From contig JAJBVJ010000266.1 in the NCBI GenBank assembly GCA_020859875.1, forward strand, positions 1 to 25,779: 25,779 nt of DNA, written 5' to 3'. How positions within the stretch are numbered: the stretch's first letter is position 1; each line of letters starts with the position of its first letter. Origin of the DNA: Rikenellaceae bacterium (lineage in GTDB: Bacteria; Bacteroidota; Bacteroidia; Bacteroidales; Rikenellaceae). Below, in pieces: positions 15,414-23,696 of this stretch. Position numbers and translations under genes: made by a program. The notes below the pieces were generated by a model. The model did not search any database. It saw only the letters and a program-made list of their open reading frames with translations, and was not told where the DNA came from.

Positions 15414-18191
15414 GTGTACAATATCGTCATGGAAGCACAGCTTCAGGACATAGACGTGGTGGTGGTGACGGCAATGGGCATCAAACGCGCACAGAAGGCA
15501 CTGAGCTACAACGTTCAGGAAATCAATGCCGACGAGATCACCCGTGTTAAGGACGCCAATTTCATTAACTCGCTCAGCGGCAAAGTGGCCGGGGTGACCA
15601 TCAACGCGAGCTCATCGGGTATCGGGGGTGCTACGAAAGTGGTTATGCGCGGGGTGAAAAATATCGAGCAGTCGAGCAATGCACTTTACGTTATCGACGG
15701 TATTCCAATGTATAATATGGCCGGGGAAGGCAGTACCGAATTCGGCTCGATCGGCGAAACCGAAGGTATCGCCGACCTCAACCCCGAGGATATAGAGACA
15801 ATGTCGGTTCTCACGGGCGCCTCCGCCGCCGCCCTATACGGGAGCCGCGGAGCCAACGGAGCCATTATCATCACCACCAAAAGGGGTGAAGCCGACCAGC
15901 TGCGGATCAACGTTTCCAGCACCGCCGAGCTGCATAACGCATTCGTTATGCCCTCGTTCCAGAATAAATACGGCACAGGACTCAACGGCACTTCGGAGGG
16001 CTCGAACTCCGCAAGCTGGGGCGAGCTGCTGGTGGACAAATACAATAAAAAATATTCGCCGCGCCACGATTTTCTTCAGACCGGAACCGTCTTCACCAAT
16101 TCGGTATCGGTTTCCACGGGAACACAAAAAAGCCAGTTTTACGTTTCTGCGGCGGCGGTCAATTCGGAAGGAATCATCCCCAACAATTTCTACGACCGCT
16201 ACAACTTCACGTTCCGCAACACCACCAAATTCTTCAAGGACAGGATGACCATGGACGTCAGCGGTTCCTATATCCTGCAGAAAGACCAGAACATGGTGAA
16301 CCAGGGGGTGTACGGCAACCCGATAGTTCCGGCCTACCTCTTCCCGAGGGGCGACGATTTCGATCTGGTAAAGGTCTTCGAGCGGTACGATGCTTCCCGC
16401 AAGATATACCTCCAGTACTGGCCCCAGGGTGCGGGGGACTATTACATGCAGAACCCCTATTGGATCGCCCACCGCAACCTGCGGATCAGCGACAAGCACA
16501 GGTACATGCTCTCGGCGAACCTCTCATATAACATAACCAACTGGCTGAACGTTTTGGGACGCATCAAGATCGATAACTATTCCAACGATTTCGAAGAGAA
16601 GCTTTACGCAAGTACGCTGACCACCCTGGCGCAGAGCGAAAAGGGATTCTACGGAAAGACCCGTACGCTAAATAAACAGACCTATGCCGACGCCCTGGTA
16701 AATATAAACAAGACTTTCAACGATTTCTCGCTGTTCGCAAATATCGGTGCGAGTTTCTCGCGTATGAAATCGGACGCTATGACCATAAGCGGGCCCCTCG
16801 ATCGGATCTCCAACGTATTCCAGTCCTACAATATAAACCGGGATATGGTGGAATACAATCAGGGCGGATGGGCTGAGGAGACCCAATCGGTTTTCGCCAG
16901 CGTCGAAGTAGGATATAAAAGCACCTATTACCTGACCCTCACCGGAAGGAACGACTGGGCATCACAGCTTGCCAATTCCAGCAACACCTCCTTTTTCTAT
17001 CCGTCGGTCGGTCTTTCTACCATCTTGTCGGAAATATGGACTATGCCCAAGGCGGTCGATTTCCTGAAGGTAAGGGGATCGTTCAGCTCCGTGGGTTCTC
17101 CCTATCCGCGGGGGCTAACCTCACTGAGATACTCATACAGCCGCGACCAGGATATGTGGAACGAGAAGACCCACTATCCGATCACGGACCTGCTCCCCGA
17201 AAGGACGGATTCGTGGGAAGTCGGCCTCTCTGCAAGGCTGTGGGGCCATGTGAATATAGACCTTTCGCTATATACCGCACGGACATACAACCAGACCTTC
17301 GACCCGCAGCTATCCGTATCTTCGAAGTATGAGACACTCTACATGCAGACCGGTAGCGTCCGTAACCAGGGTATCGAACTTACAGCCGGGTACGACAACA
17401 ACTGGAGGGACTTCAGATGGTCGACCGGGGTGGTCTTCAGCGCCAACCGGAACAAGATTCTCGAACTGGTAAATAACCGCCTCCATCCCGAAACGGGCGA
17501 ATATATCACCAAAGAGTGGCTGAATGTAGGAGGACTGGGACGCGCCGCATTTATCCTGAGAACCGGCGGAACACTCGGCGACCTCTACTCTACGACCGAC
17601 ATGATGACCTACAGCCGCGGATATATCTACGTTAGTCCCAACGGCGAGGTCAATCTCGACCCGGACACCAAACAGATCAAACTCGGAAGCGTATTCCCGA
17701 AAGGTAACCTTTCCTGGAGAAACGATTTCTCATGGAAGAACGTAAACCTCGGCTTCATGTTCGCCGCAAGGTTCGGCGGAATCGTATACTCGGCTACCCA
17801 GGCCGCACTGGATGCGACCGGAACTTCGAGGGCATCTGCAATAGCCCGGGATAACGGTGGGGTCCTTATCAACGGATCGGACAGAATATCGGCCCAAAAC
17901 TGGTATACCGTGATAGGCTCCCAGAGCGGACTTCCGCAGTACTACGTTTACAGCGCCACGAACGTGCGCCTCCAGGAAGCCAGCATCGGATACACTATTC
18001 CCCGAAGCAAACTGAACGAGGTGATGGATATAACCGTCTCCGTGGTAGGCCGCAACCTGTGGATGCTATACTGCAAGGCGCCTTACGATCCCGAATCGGT
18101 GGCCACCACGGGCAACTACTACCAGGGTATCGACAGCTTTATGATTCCAACCACCAGAAGCATAGGCTTCAACGTCAGGCTTAAATTTTAA
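15414..18191 (+). CDS. SusC-type transporter, plug and barrel part, frameshifted (cassette C)
   Basis: The main body of the cassette C transporter. The earliest start in this frame after the shift is a GTG at 15414, but the homologous frame runs back to about 15350, so this is a continuation of the N-terminal piece and not an independent gene. It shows the post-domain linker DIDVVVVTAMGIKRAQ, the plug (GVTINASSSGIGGATKVVMR, ALYVIDGIPMYN, LYGSRGANGAIII), barrel strands, and the C-terminal GFNVRLKF strand. Many blocks match the intact SusC at 3803-7183, for example NLWMLYCKAPYDPE against NLWMLYCKAPFDPE, so the two arose by duplication. Without a signal peptide this piece could not reach the outer membrane alone. 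Its SusD follows after 17 bp. Confidence 0.92.
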   Translation: MYNIVMEAQLQDIDVVVVTAMGIKRAQKALSYNVQEINADEITRVKDANFINSLSGKVAGVTINASSSGIGGATKVVMRGVKNIEQSSNALYVIDGIPMYNMAGEGSTEFGSIGETEGIADLNPEDIETMSVLTGASAAALYGSRGANGAIIITTKRGEADQLRINVSSTAELHNAFVMPSFQNKYGTGLNGTSEGSNSASWGELLVDKYNKKYSPRHDFLQTGTVFTNSVSVSTGTQKSQFYVSAAAVNSEGIIPNNFYDRYNFTFRNTTKFFKDRMTMDVSGSYILQKDQNMVNQGVYGNPIVPAYLFPRGDDFDLVKVFERYDASRKIYLQYWPQGAGDYYMQNPYWIAHRNLRISDKHRYMLSANLSYNITNWLNVLGRIKIDNYSNDFEEKLYASTLTTLAQSEKGFYGKTRTLNKQTYADALVNINKTFNDFSLFANIGASFSRMKSDAMTISGPLDRISNVFQSYNINRDMVEYNQGGWAEETQSVFASVEVGYKSTYYLTLTGRNDWASQLANSSNTSFFYPSVGLSTILSEIWTMPKAVDFLKVRGSFSSVGSPYPRGLTSLRYSYSRDQDMWNEKTHYPITDLLPERTDSWEVGLSARLWGHVNIDLSLYTARTYNQTFDPQLSVSSKYETLYMQTGSVRNQGIELTAGYDNNWRDFRWSTGVVFSANRNKILELVNNRLHPETGEYITKEWLNVGGLGRAAFILRTGGTLGDLYSTTDMMTYSRGYIYVSPNGEVNLDPDTKQIKLGSVFPKGNLSWRNDFSWKNVNLGFMFAARFGGIVYSATQAALDATGTSRASAIARDNGGVLINGSDRISAQNWYTVIGSQSGLPQYYVYSATNVRLQEASIGYTIPRSKLNEVMDITVSVVGRNLWMLYCKAPYDPESVATTGNYYQGIDSFMIPTTRSIGFNVRLKF

Positions 18192-18193
18192 TC

Positions 18194-18200
18194 AGGGAGG
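18194..18200 (+). promoter_or_regulatory. Shine-Dalgarno-like site before SusD
   Basis: AGGGAGG lies 8 bp before the ATG at 18209 and contains GGAGG, which can pair with the 16S anti-SD. Most other starts in this window have A-rich leaders without such a site, as is usual in Bacteroidetes. Confidence 0.5.
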
Positions 18201-18208
18201 AAAATACA

Positions 18209-19813
18209 ATGATACTGAAAAACCATATTTTTAAAACCGTTCTATGCCTGGCTGCATGCATGGCTTTCGGATGTACGGGCAAGTTCGACGACCTGAACGG
18301 CGACCCCTACGGCATTACCGACGAGGAGAGGGAAAGGGACAATTACAAGATCGGCTCCTCCATCATCGGGATGCAGAGCTTCGTTCTTCCCACAAAGATC
18401 CACCTGCACCAGTTCCAGGAAGTGCTGGCCGGGTGTGCATTTGCGGGATATTTGAGCCAAACCCCGGAATGGACAGCCAAATTTTCGACCTACAATCCCC
18501 CGGTCGACTGGTCTAGGGCGCCCTTCAACGACGTGATAACGGGAATCTATCCCTATTACGAGAATCTTTTATATGCGGAAGAAGAGGTTGTATATGCCCT
18601 CGCCAAGCTGCTTCGCGTGACGGCAATGCACCGCGTACTGGATATGTACGGGCCTATTCCCTATTCGAAAATGGACTCTTCTTCCTCCGAAGGAGGTGAG
18701 GTCGACGACGACGGCGACCTGCAGGGCGGGACGCTCACGGCACCCTACGACTCGATGGAAGAGGTTTATCTGCAGATGTTCGAAGAGCTGGACGAAGCCA
18801 GGGAGATCCTGATGGAGAACTACTCCTTCGACCAGCAGATATACTACAATTACGACCGGGTTTATTACGGCGATGTGCAGAAGTGGGTGAAATTCATCAA
18901 TTCGCTCAAGCTGAGAATGGCCATGCGCCTGCGTTTTGTAAGGCCGGCCCTGGCTCAGGAGATGGCCGAGGATGCAGTGTCGCATCCGGGGGGACTTATC
19001 GCCACAAACGACGATAACGCCCGGTTCTTCCCTTCACTCAACAACCCGGTATACGAACAGGTACATGTGTGGGGTGACGACCGCGCATCGGCAGACATCG
19101 TCGATTTTATGAACGGCTACCAGGACGACCGCCGCTCCAAATACTTCAACTATGCCGTCACCGAAGCAGGAACGTCAACCGGTGAATACCACGGTCTTCG
19201 CAACGGTACCGACATTTCGGACAGGGAAAATGCCACACGCTACTCTTCGGTCGTTGTCGCCAGCAACGATCCGATGGTGTGGATGAATGCCGCAGAGGTC
19301 TCTTTCCTTAGGGCCGAGGGAGCACTGGCCGGATGGGCGATGGGCGGAACCGCCCGGGAATTCTATGAAGGCGGCATACGCCTCTCCTTCGAACAGCACG
19401 GCGCCTCGGGTGCGGACGACTACATAGCCAGCAGCAACACCCCGAACGCCCATACCGATTTCCAGGGCAAGAGCGAATGGAACCATGCACAGACCACGAC
19501 CGTAACGGTGGCGTGGACAGATGCGGCCAGCGACGAAGAGCGGCTCGAAAAGATCATTACCCAGAAATGGATAGCCATCTTCCCACTCGGGATCGAGGCA
19601 TGGTCGGAGTTCCGCCGCACCGGATATCCCAAACTCTTCCCGGTGGTGGACAACCACAGCGGCGGCACGGTATCGACCGATAAGATGATCCGCAGGGTGC
19701 CCTACCCCGATACGGAATACAACGAAAACCGCGAGAACCTCTACGAAGCGATCAAGATGCTCGGAGGGCCGGACAACGGGGGCACGAACTTATGGTGGGA
19801 TATAAACAGGTAA
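18209..19813 (+). CDS. SusD-like outer-membrane lipoprotein (cassette C)
   Basis: A 534-residue lipoprotein (lipobox MAFGC, Cys22, then TGKFDDLNGDPYG). It shares the SusD-like_2 blocks with the protein at 7202: MHRVLDMYGPIPYSK, YYGDVQKWVKFINSLKLRMAM, ITQKWIAIFPLGIEAWSEFR, and the end GGTNLWWDINR. A Ser/Asp/Gly-rich insertion at about residues 155-177 (DSSSSEGG, VDDDGD) is missing from the paralogue, where the same helices are joined by a shorter loop; it may be a surface or calcium-binding loop. It starts 17 bp after SusC and ends 6 bp before the next gene, so it is firmly in the operon. Role: glycan capture at the cell surface with its SusC partner, provided that partner is functional. Confidence 0.93.
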   Translation: MILKNHIFKTVLCLAACMAFGCTGKFDDLNGDPYGITDEERERDNYKIGSSIIGMQSFVLPTKIHLHQFQEVLAGCAFAGYLSQTPEWTAKFSTYNPPVDWSRAPFNDVITGIYPYYENLLYAEEEVVYALAKLLRVTAMHRVLDMYGPIPYSKMDSSSSEGGEVDDDGDLQGGTLTAPYDSMEEVYLQMFEELDEAREILMENYSFDQQIYYNYDRVYYGDVQKWVKFINSLKLRMAMRLRFVRPALAQEMAEDAVSHPGGLIATNDDNARFFPSLNNPVYEQVHVWGDDRASADIVDFMNGYQDDRRSKYFNYAVTEAGTSTGEYHGLRNGTDISDRENATRYSSVVVASNDPMVWMNAAEVSFLRAEGALAGWAMGGTAREFYEGGIRLSFEQHGASGADDYIASSNTPNAHTDFQGKSEWNHAQTTTVTVAWTDAASDEERLEKIITQKWIAIFPLGIEAWSEFRRTGYPKLFPVVDNHSGGTVSTDKMIRRVPYPDTEYNENRENLYEAIKMLGGPDNGGTNLWWDINR

Positions 19814-19819
19814 AATGTT

Positions 19820-20884
19820 ATGAAAAGATATTTAAATTTTATTACGATACTCCCGGCGCTTTTCCTGCTTCTGGGAATGGCGGCCTGCTCCGACTGGAGG
19901 GAAAAGGAGCCGCTCGATCTGGAATTCGACCGGATACAGGACGAATCCAGCCCGGTCTACCAGGCCTATCTGGCAAATTTACGGGAATATAAGCAGACCG
20001 ATCACCGGATAATGGTGGGCTGGTTCGACAATACACAGGGCAAGACCCAGTATGTCAGCCGGGGCAACCATCTGACGTCGGTTCCCGACAGTATGGATGT
20101 GGTGGTTCTATTGTCCCCGGACGACCTGGACCAGACCATTATCTCGGAAATGAAAAAGATCAAACGGGAAAAAGGTATACTCACCCTCTATGAGATCGAC
20201 TGCCTTTCCGCCGACCGCACCATTCTACGAACCATCGACCAGGAAGTAAGGGAGGGTGCGACCACGGACGAAGATGCCCGTTATCTCGAGCTTTTCGAAG
20301 AGTGGTTCAGAAGCCAGGTTACTCTGCTCGGTAAATACGAATATGACGGGCTCTGTCTCTATTACAACGGTTATACACCCACGGAGATCATTACCCCGGA
20401 CATCTACGAAAGAATGGAGAAAGTCCAGGATATTATATTCGAGAACCTCGCTTCGGTTTATTCTGCCGATCCCGATAAACTCTACTTCTATGAAGGATTC
20501 GCCGAGAATGTTCTACAACCTGCATCGAGGCTGGCCATGTTCGATTATTACGTATTGAGAATGACTGAATCGGACAATACGGGTGCAGCGGACGTTTTGA
20601 TCGACCAGATGTGGAAAAATACCGAGGTTCCGCGCCGGCCCTTTATACCGATGGTGCAGACCTTCTCCCTTGACAATGACGGGAAGACAGGCGTATTTTT
20701 CGACCGCGATCACAATGCTCGAAGTGCTATTACCGAAATGGCCTATTGGGTGCCTGAAAACGGAACGGTCACAAAAGCCGGCATCGGGGTCTATAATATG
20801 CAAAGGGACTATTACAACCAGGAGCTCGATTACAAATATATGCGCGAAGGCATCGGCATAATGAATCCTGCTCCATTTATTTAA
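19820..20884 (+). CDS. GH18-fold lipoprotein with a degenerate catalytic motif, probable glycan-binding protein (cassette C)
   Basis: A 354-residue lipoprotein (lipobox GMAAC, Cys23, then SDWREKE). It occupies the same position after SusD as the GH18 genes at 152 and 8850 and shares their N-terminal pattern (YLANLREYKQTD, IMVGWFDNTQGK, SVPDSMDVVVLL) and the C-terminal pattern GIGVYNMQRDYYN. Where they have DGFDWDYE and DGLDLDYE, this protein reads DGLCLYYN (residues 176-183): the two catalytic-site Asp residues are Cys and Tyr, and the proton-donor Glu is Asn. Hydrolysis by the GH18 substrate-assisted mechanism is therefore not expected. Retention of a full-length frame and lipobox suggests a surface glycan-binding role using the old active-site cleft. 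The gene is tightly coupled (6 bp and 5 bp gaps) to its neighbours. Confidence 0.82.
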   Translation: MKRYLNFITILPALFLLLGMAACSDWREKEPLDLEFDRIQDESSPVYQAYLANLREYKQTDHRIMVGWFDNTQGKTQYVSRGNHLTSVPDSMDVVVLLSPDDLDQTIISEMKKIKREKGILTLYEIDCLSADRTILRTIDQEVREGATTDEDARYLELFEEWFRSQVTLLGKYEYDGLCLYYNGYTPTEIITPDIYERMEKVQDIIFENLASVYSADPDKLYFYEGFAENVLQPASRLAMFDYYVLRMTESDNTGAADVLIDQMWKNTEVPRRPFIPMVQTFSLDNDGKTGVFFDRDHNARSAITEMAYWVPENGTVTKAGIGVYNMQRDYYNQELDYKYMREGIGIMNPAPFI

Positions 20885-20889
20885 TTGCT

Positions 20890-22131
20890 ATGAAAAAGAT
20901 AAAATCTTTTATATACCTGCCTTTGGCAGCGGTTCTGGCCTTGGCCGCCTGCGACCGCGTAGATGACGAAAAAAGGCCTTTCAGTAATTACGTTTACATC
21001 GAGAACGCATCGAGCTCGTTCCAGGAAAGGGTCGTGTTAAAACCCGAGGATACTTTCGAGGTTGTCCGGAGGCTTCAGATATCTCTTGTAAAACCCCTCG
21101 ACGAGGATAAGGAATTTACCTTTAAGGTCGACCCTTCGCTCGTTACGCCCTTCAATGAAAAATACAGAACCAACTACTCGATCCTTCCCGAAAGGTATTA
21201 TACGCTGGAAAGCAATAAGGTTGAGATGCTTGCGGGCCAGGTAAGGTCGACCGAAATTGCTGTAACGTTCCACGGAGCGGAGGACTTCCCCGAAGACGAC
21301 ATCTTCCTGCTACCCTTCACTGTCGATAATTCCGGCGGACTGAATACCCTCGAAGGCTCGCAAAATTACTATTATGTGGTTAAGAAGGCCTCTTTGATAT
21401 ATTACGCTGCCGACATGACCCGTAATTATATTGCCATCAACGGTCTCAGCACCGGCACATCGGGTCCGACCGTAGGCAACCTCAACGAGGTTTCTATGGA
21501 ATGCCTCGTACGTTTCTCCAGCTTTAAGCCGGAAGAGGTGGATGGGACTACAGTTTCAACCGTTATGGGGACGGAGGGACAGCTCCTGCTGAGGATCGGT
21601 GATGTAGGCCTCGAACCCAACCAATTACAGGTAGTTACTGCCGGCGGTACTATTTCGGACAATACCCTGCTGGAAACCAACCGGTGGTACCATATCGCCA
21701 TCACCTACAAAAATGCAGTAGTAAGCGGCGGGGTTACCCAGGAGCAGGGCGAGATAAAGATTTATATCGACGGAGAACTGGTATCGAGCGCCGGATTCGC
21801 CAATAATGCCCCTGTAAACCTTCGCAGTCTACCTTCATGGGCCGAAATCGGCGGGTTCCATATCGGAAGCTCATGGGATAAGAACCGCTGGATGTTCGGG
21901 GATATCTGTGAAGTGAGACTTTGGGAAGTTACCCGCGGTATAGACGAGATACAGGAAAACATGTTCGAACTCGACCCCGAAACGCCGGGTCTTCTGGGCT
22001 ACTGGAAATTCGACGAAGGGGAAGGAAACGTTGTTTACGACCACTCGCCCAACGGCCGTGACGGAAATTCGTTGAACGACATTTCGTGGATCGATGTAGA
22101 ACTTCCCGACGATTACTATGCGCAAGAGTAA
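20890..22131 (+). CDS. DUF1735 + LamG-type lectin-fold lipoprotein (cassette C)
   Basis: A 413-residue lipoprotein (lipobox LALAAC, Cys21, then DRVDDE). The DUF1735 domain is at about 35-165 (FEVVRRLQISLVKPLDEDKE, FNEKYRTNYSILPERYYTLE). The LamG/concanavalin-like domain is at about 195-405 (VSMECLVRFSSF, ETNRWYHIAITYKNA, IKIYIDGELV, EVRLWEVTRGIDEIQ, LLGYWKFDEGEGNVVYDHS). It is separated by 5 bp from the preceding gene and 14 bp from the next. It is the cassette C counterpart of the proteins at 1308 and 10826 and slightly longer than both. Probable surface glycan-binding function; no enzyme motif is visible. Confidence 0.86.
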   Translation: MKKIKSFIYLPLAAVLALAACDRVDDEKRPFSNYVYIENASSSFQERVVLKPEDTFEVVRRLQISLVKPLDEDKEFTFKVDPSLVTPFNEKYRTNYSILPERYYTLESNKVEMLAGQVRSTEIAVTFHGAEDFPEDDIFLLPFTVDNSGGLNTLEGSQNYYYVVKKASLIYYAADMTRNYIAINGLSTGTSGPTVGNLNEVSMECLVRFSSFKPEEVDGTTVSTVMGTEGQLLLRIGDVGLEPNQLQVVTAGGTISDNTLLETNRWYHIAITYKNAVVSGGVTQEQGEIKIYIDGELVSSAGFANNAPVNLRSLPSWAEIGGFHIGSSWDKNRWMFGDICEVRLWEVTRGIDEIQENMFELDPETPGLLGYWKFDEGEGNVVYDHSPNGRDGNSLNDISWIDVELPDDYYAQE

Positions 22132-22145
22132 GCTAATTTAAAAAG

Positions 22146-23573
22146 ATGAAAATGAAAACATTTCTGGAATATATAAAGAAGGGGTTATTATTCCCCGCTT
22201 TATTGGCAACTGTCATATTTGCCAATTCCTGCGAGGATGCCGTGGTGATGGGCGTTGCGGACGAAAGTCCGTACACCACCATAAACGATACGTACCTGTC
22301 GCTAAAGCCGGAAGGAACCCAGCGCGATCTGATCCACCTGACCCTCTCCCGGGAAACACTTTACAGGAACCTCCAATTCCACCTCACCCGTCCGGCAGCG
22401 GCACAGGGCACTATTCGGATTACACCGGACGAGGAAGCGATCGAAGAATTCAACCGCACCAACTTCACCGACTACCTTCCTTTTCCACAAAGCCTGGTGA
22501 CGATCGGAAGCAGCGGGAACATTTCGGTTGCACAGGGGGCTACATCGTCCGGCGCTATACCCATTTCATTCCAAACGGGGACTCAGCTGGTCAAGGGAGA
22601 AAAGTACCTATTTGCGGTAACCGTGGATGAGTCTTCGCTCGGCGAATACAAATTATCCACGAGAGCCTCGACCGTTTATTTTGTGATCGATTATCTCGGG
22701 GACTTTGCCGGCACCGAGAAGGACAGCGGCATAGTAGGAATTCTCTATATCGATAACGGTACCGGTAATCCGCTCAATGCCATGACCTATGTGTTGGAGG
22801 ATAGCGGCAAGCAATTCTTCGATATTGTCCATATTTTCGCCTGCGGTTTCAACTACGACAGCGAAAATAAAAGGGTCGTTGTGGGAATGAATAAAAACAT
22901 CGCCCACATCCTCGAGCACCGCGATAAATACATCCGCCCTTTACAGGAAAGGGGTATCAAGGTGTGTATATCGCTGCTCGGTAGCCGAATGGGTGTAGGG
23001 CCCGCAAACCTTCCGGACGATATAATAAAGGATTTCATAGGACAGGTCAAAACGATAATCGACACCTACGGTCTCGACGGTATCGATTTCGACGATGAAT
23101 GGGTGGAATACAGCAAGGCTCCTTATCCGCTCCCGTCTTCCCTCGCCACCTCATTTCCCGGACTTATCATGGAAGCACGCAGGCAAATGCCGGATAAACT
23201 TATAACCGTTTATTACATAGGCGAAACTTCCCAACTTCGGGGCACGCACGATTTCGACGGGACACCGGTACAAATGGGTGAACTGATCGACTATGCCTAT
23301 TACCCCTATTACGGAAGTTACAGTACCAATTATAGCAATATCACAGGTCTTACCCCAATGCAGTGGGGACCCGCACCACAGGAACTTACCAATCTCGACG
23401 GGGACACCAGTCCGGCCAATGCCCGTAGGGTAAGAAGCGGCGGCTATGGTGTGAACCTTTGCTACGATATGACCGCGGGGCTCGACTACACGGACTTCTT
23501 CAACGAGTTCAGCGAAAGCATGTACGACGAGAAGGTTGTCCGGGACGGCCCGATATACCAGAAAGAGTGGTAG
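22146..23573 (+). CDS. DUF1735-GH18 endo-beta-N-acetylglucosaminidase, BT_3987-like
   Basis: A 475-residue lipoprotein (signal LLATVIFANSC, Cys29, then ED). Residues about 45-180 are the DUF1735 domain (LTRPAAAQGTIRITPDEEAI, FNRTNFTDYLPFPQ). Residues about 195-470 are a GH18 barrel close to the endo-H/BT_3987 type: VHIFACGFNYD, KVCISLLGSRMG, and the signature YGLDGIDFDDEW with Asp314, Asp316 and catalytic Glu318 all present. IDYAYYPYYGS fits the conserved aromatic strand near the active site. Enzymes of this group cut between the two core GlcNAc residues of high-mannose N-glycans. That substrate is inferred from the domain layout and the nearby GH76. A second in-frame ATG at 22152 is an equally possible start. 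It is the last gene of cassette C, 32 bp before a strong terminator. Confidence 0.9.
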   Translation: MKMKTFLEYIKKGLLFPALLATVIFANSCEDAVVMGVADESPYTTINDTYLSLKPEGTQRDLIHLTLSRETLYRNLQFHLTRPAAAQGTIRITPDEEAIEEFNRTNFTDYLPFPQSLVTIGSSGNISVAQGATSSGAIPISFQTGTQLVKGEKYLFAVTVDESSLGEYKLSTRASTVYFVIDYLGDFAGTEKDSGIVGILYIDNGTGNPLNAMTYVLEDSGKQFFDIVHIFACGFNYDSENKRVVVGMNKNIAHILEHRDKYIRPLQERGIKVCISLLGSRMGVGPANLPDDIIKDFIGQVKTIIDTYGLDGIDFDDEWVEYSKAPYPLPSSLATSFPGLIMEARRQMPDKLITVYYIGETSQLRGTHDFDGTPVQMGELIDYAYYPYYGSYSTNYSNITGLTPMQWGPAPQELTNLDGDTSPANARRVRSGGYGVNLCYDMTAGLDYTDFFNEFSESMYDEKVVRDGPIYQKEW

Positions 23574-23605
23574 AGCCTTTCCACCGCCATTATCGAAATT
23601 AATCG

Positions 23606-23645
23606 GACGGCCTGCCTGCATTTTCGGGCAGGCCGTCGTTTTTTT
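23606..23645 (+). terminator. Rho-independent terminator closing cassette C
   Basis: Arms GACGGCCTGCC (23606-23616) and GGCAGGCCGTC (23627-23637) pair perfectly, two further pairs extend inward, and a run of seven T bases (23639-23645) follows. Confidence 0.95.
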
Positions 23646-23667
23646 CGGAGGGGGTCGGTAATTTATT

Positions 23668-23675
23668 TAAATTTG
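23668..23675 (+). promoter_or_regulatory. Promoter -7 element of the GH76 gene
   Basis: TAAATTTG is an exact match to the Bacteroidetes -7 consensus TAnnTTTG, 21 bp before the ATG. The T-run of the upstream terminator falls about where the -33 element should be. A start site near 23682 would leave a leader of about 15 nt. Confidence 0.55.
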
Positions 23676-23696
23676 TACACCTCAAACTTTAATTAC

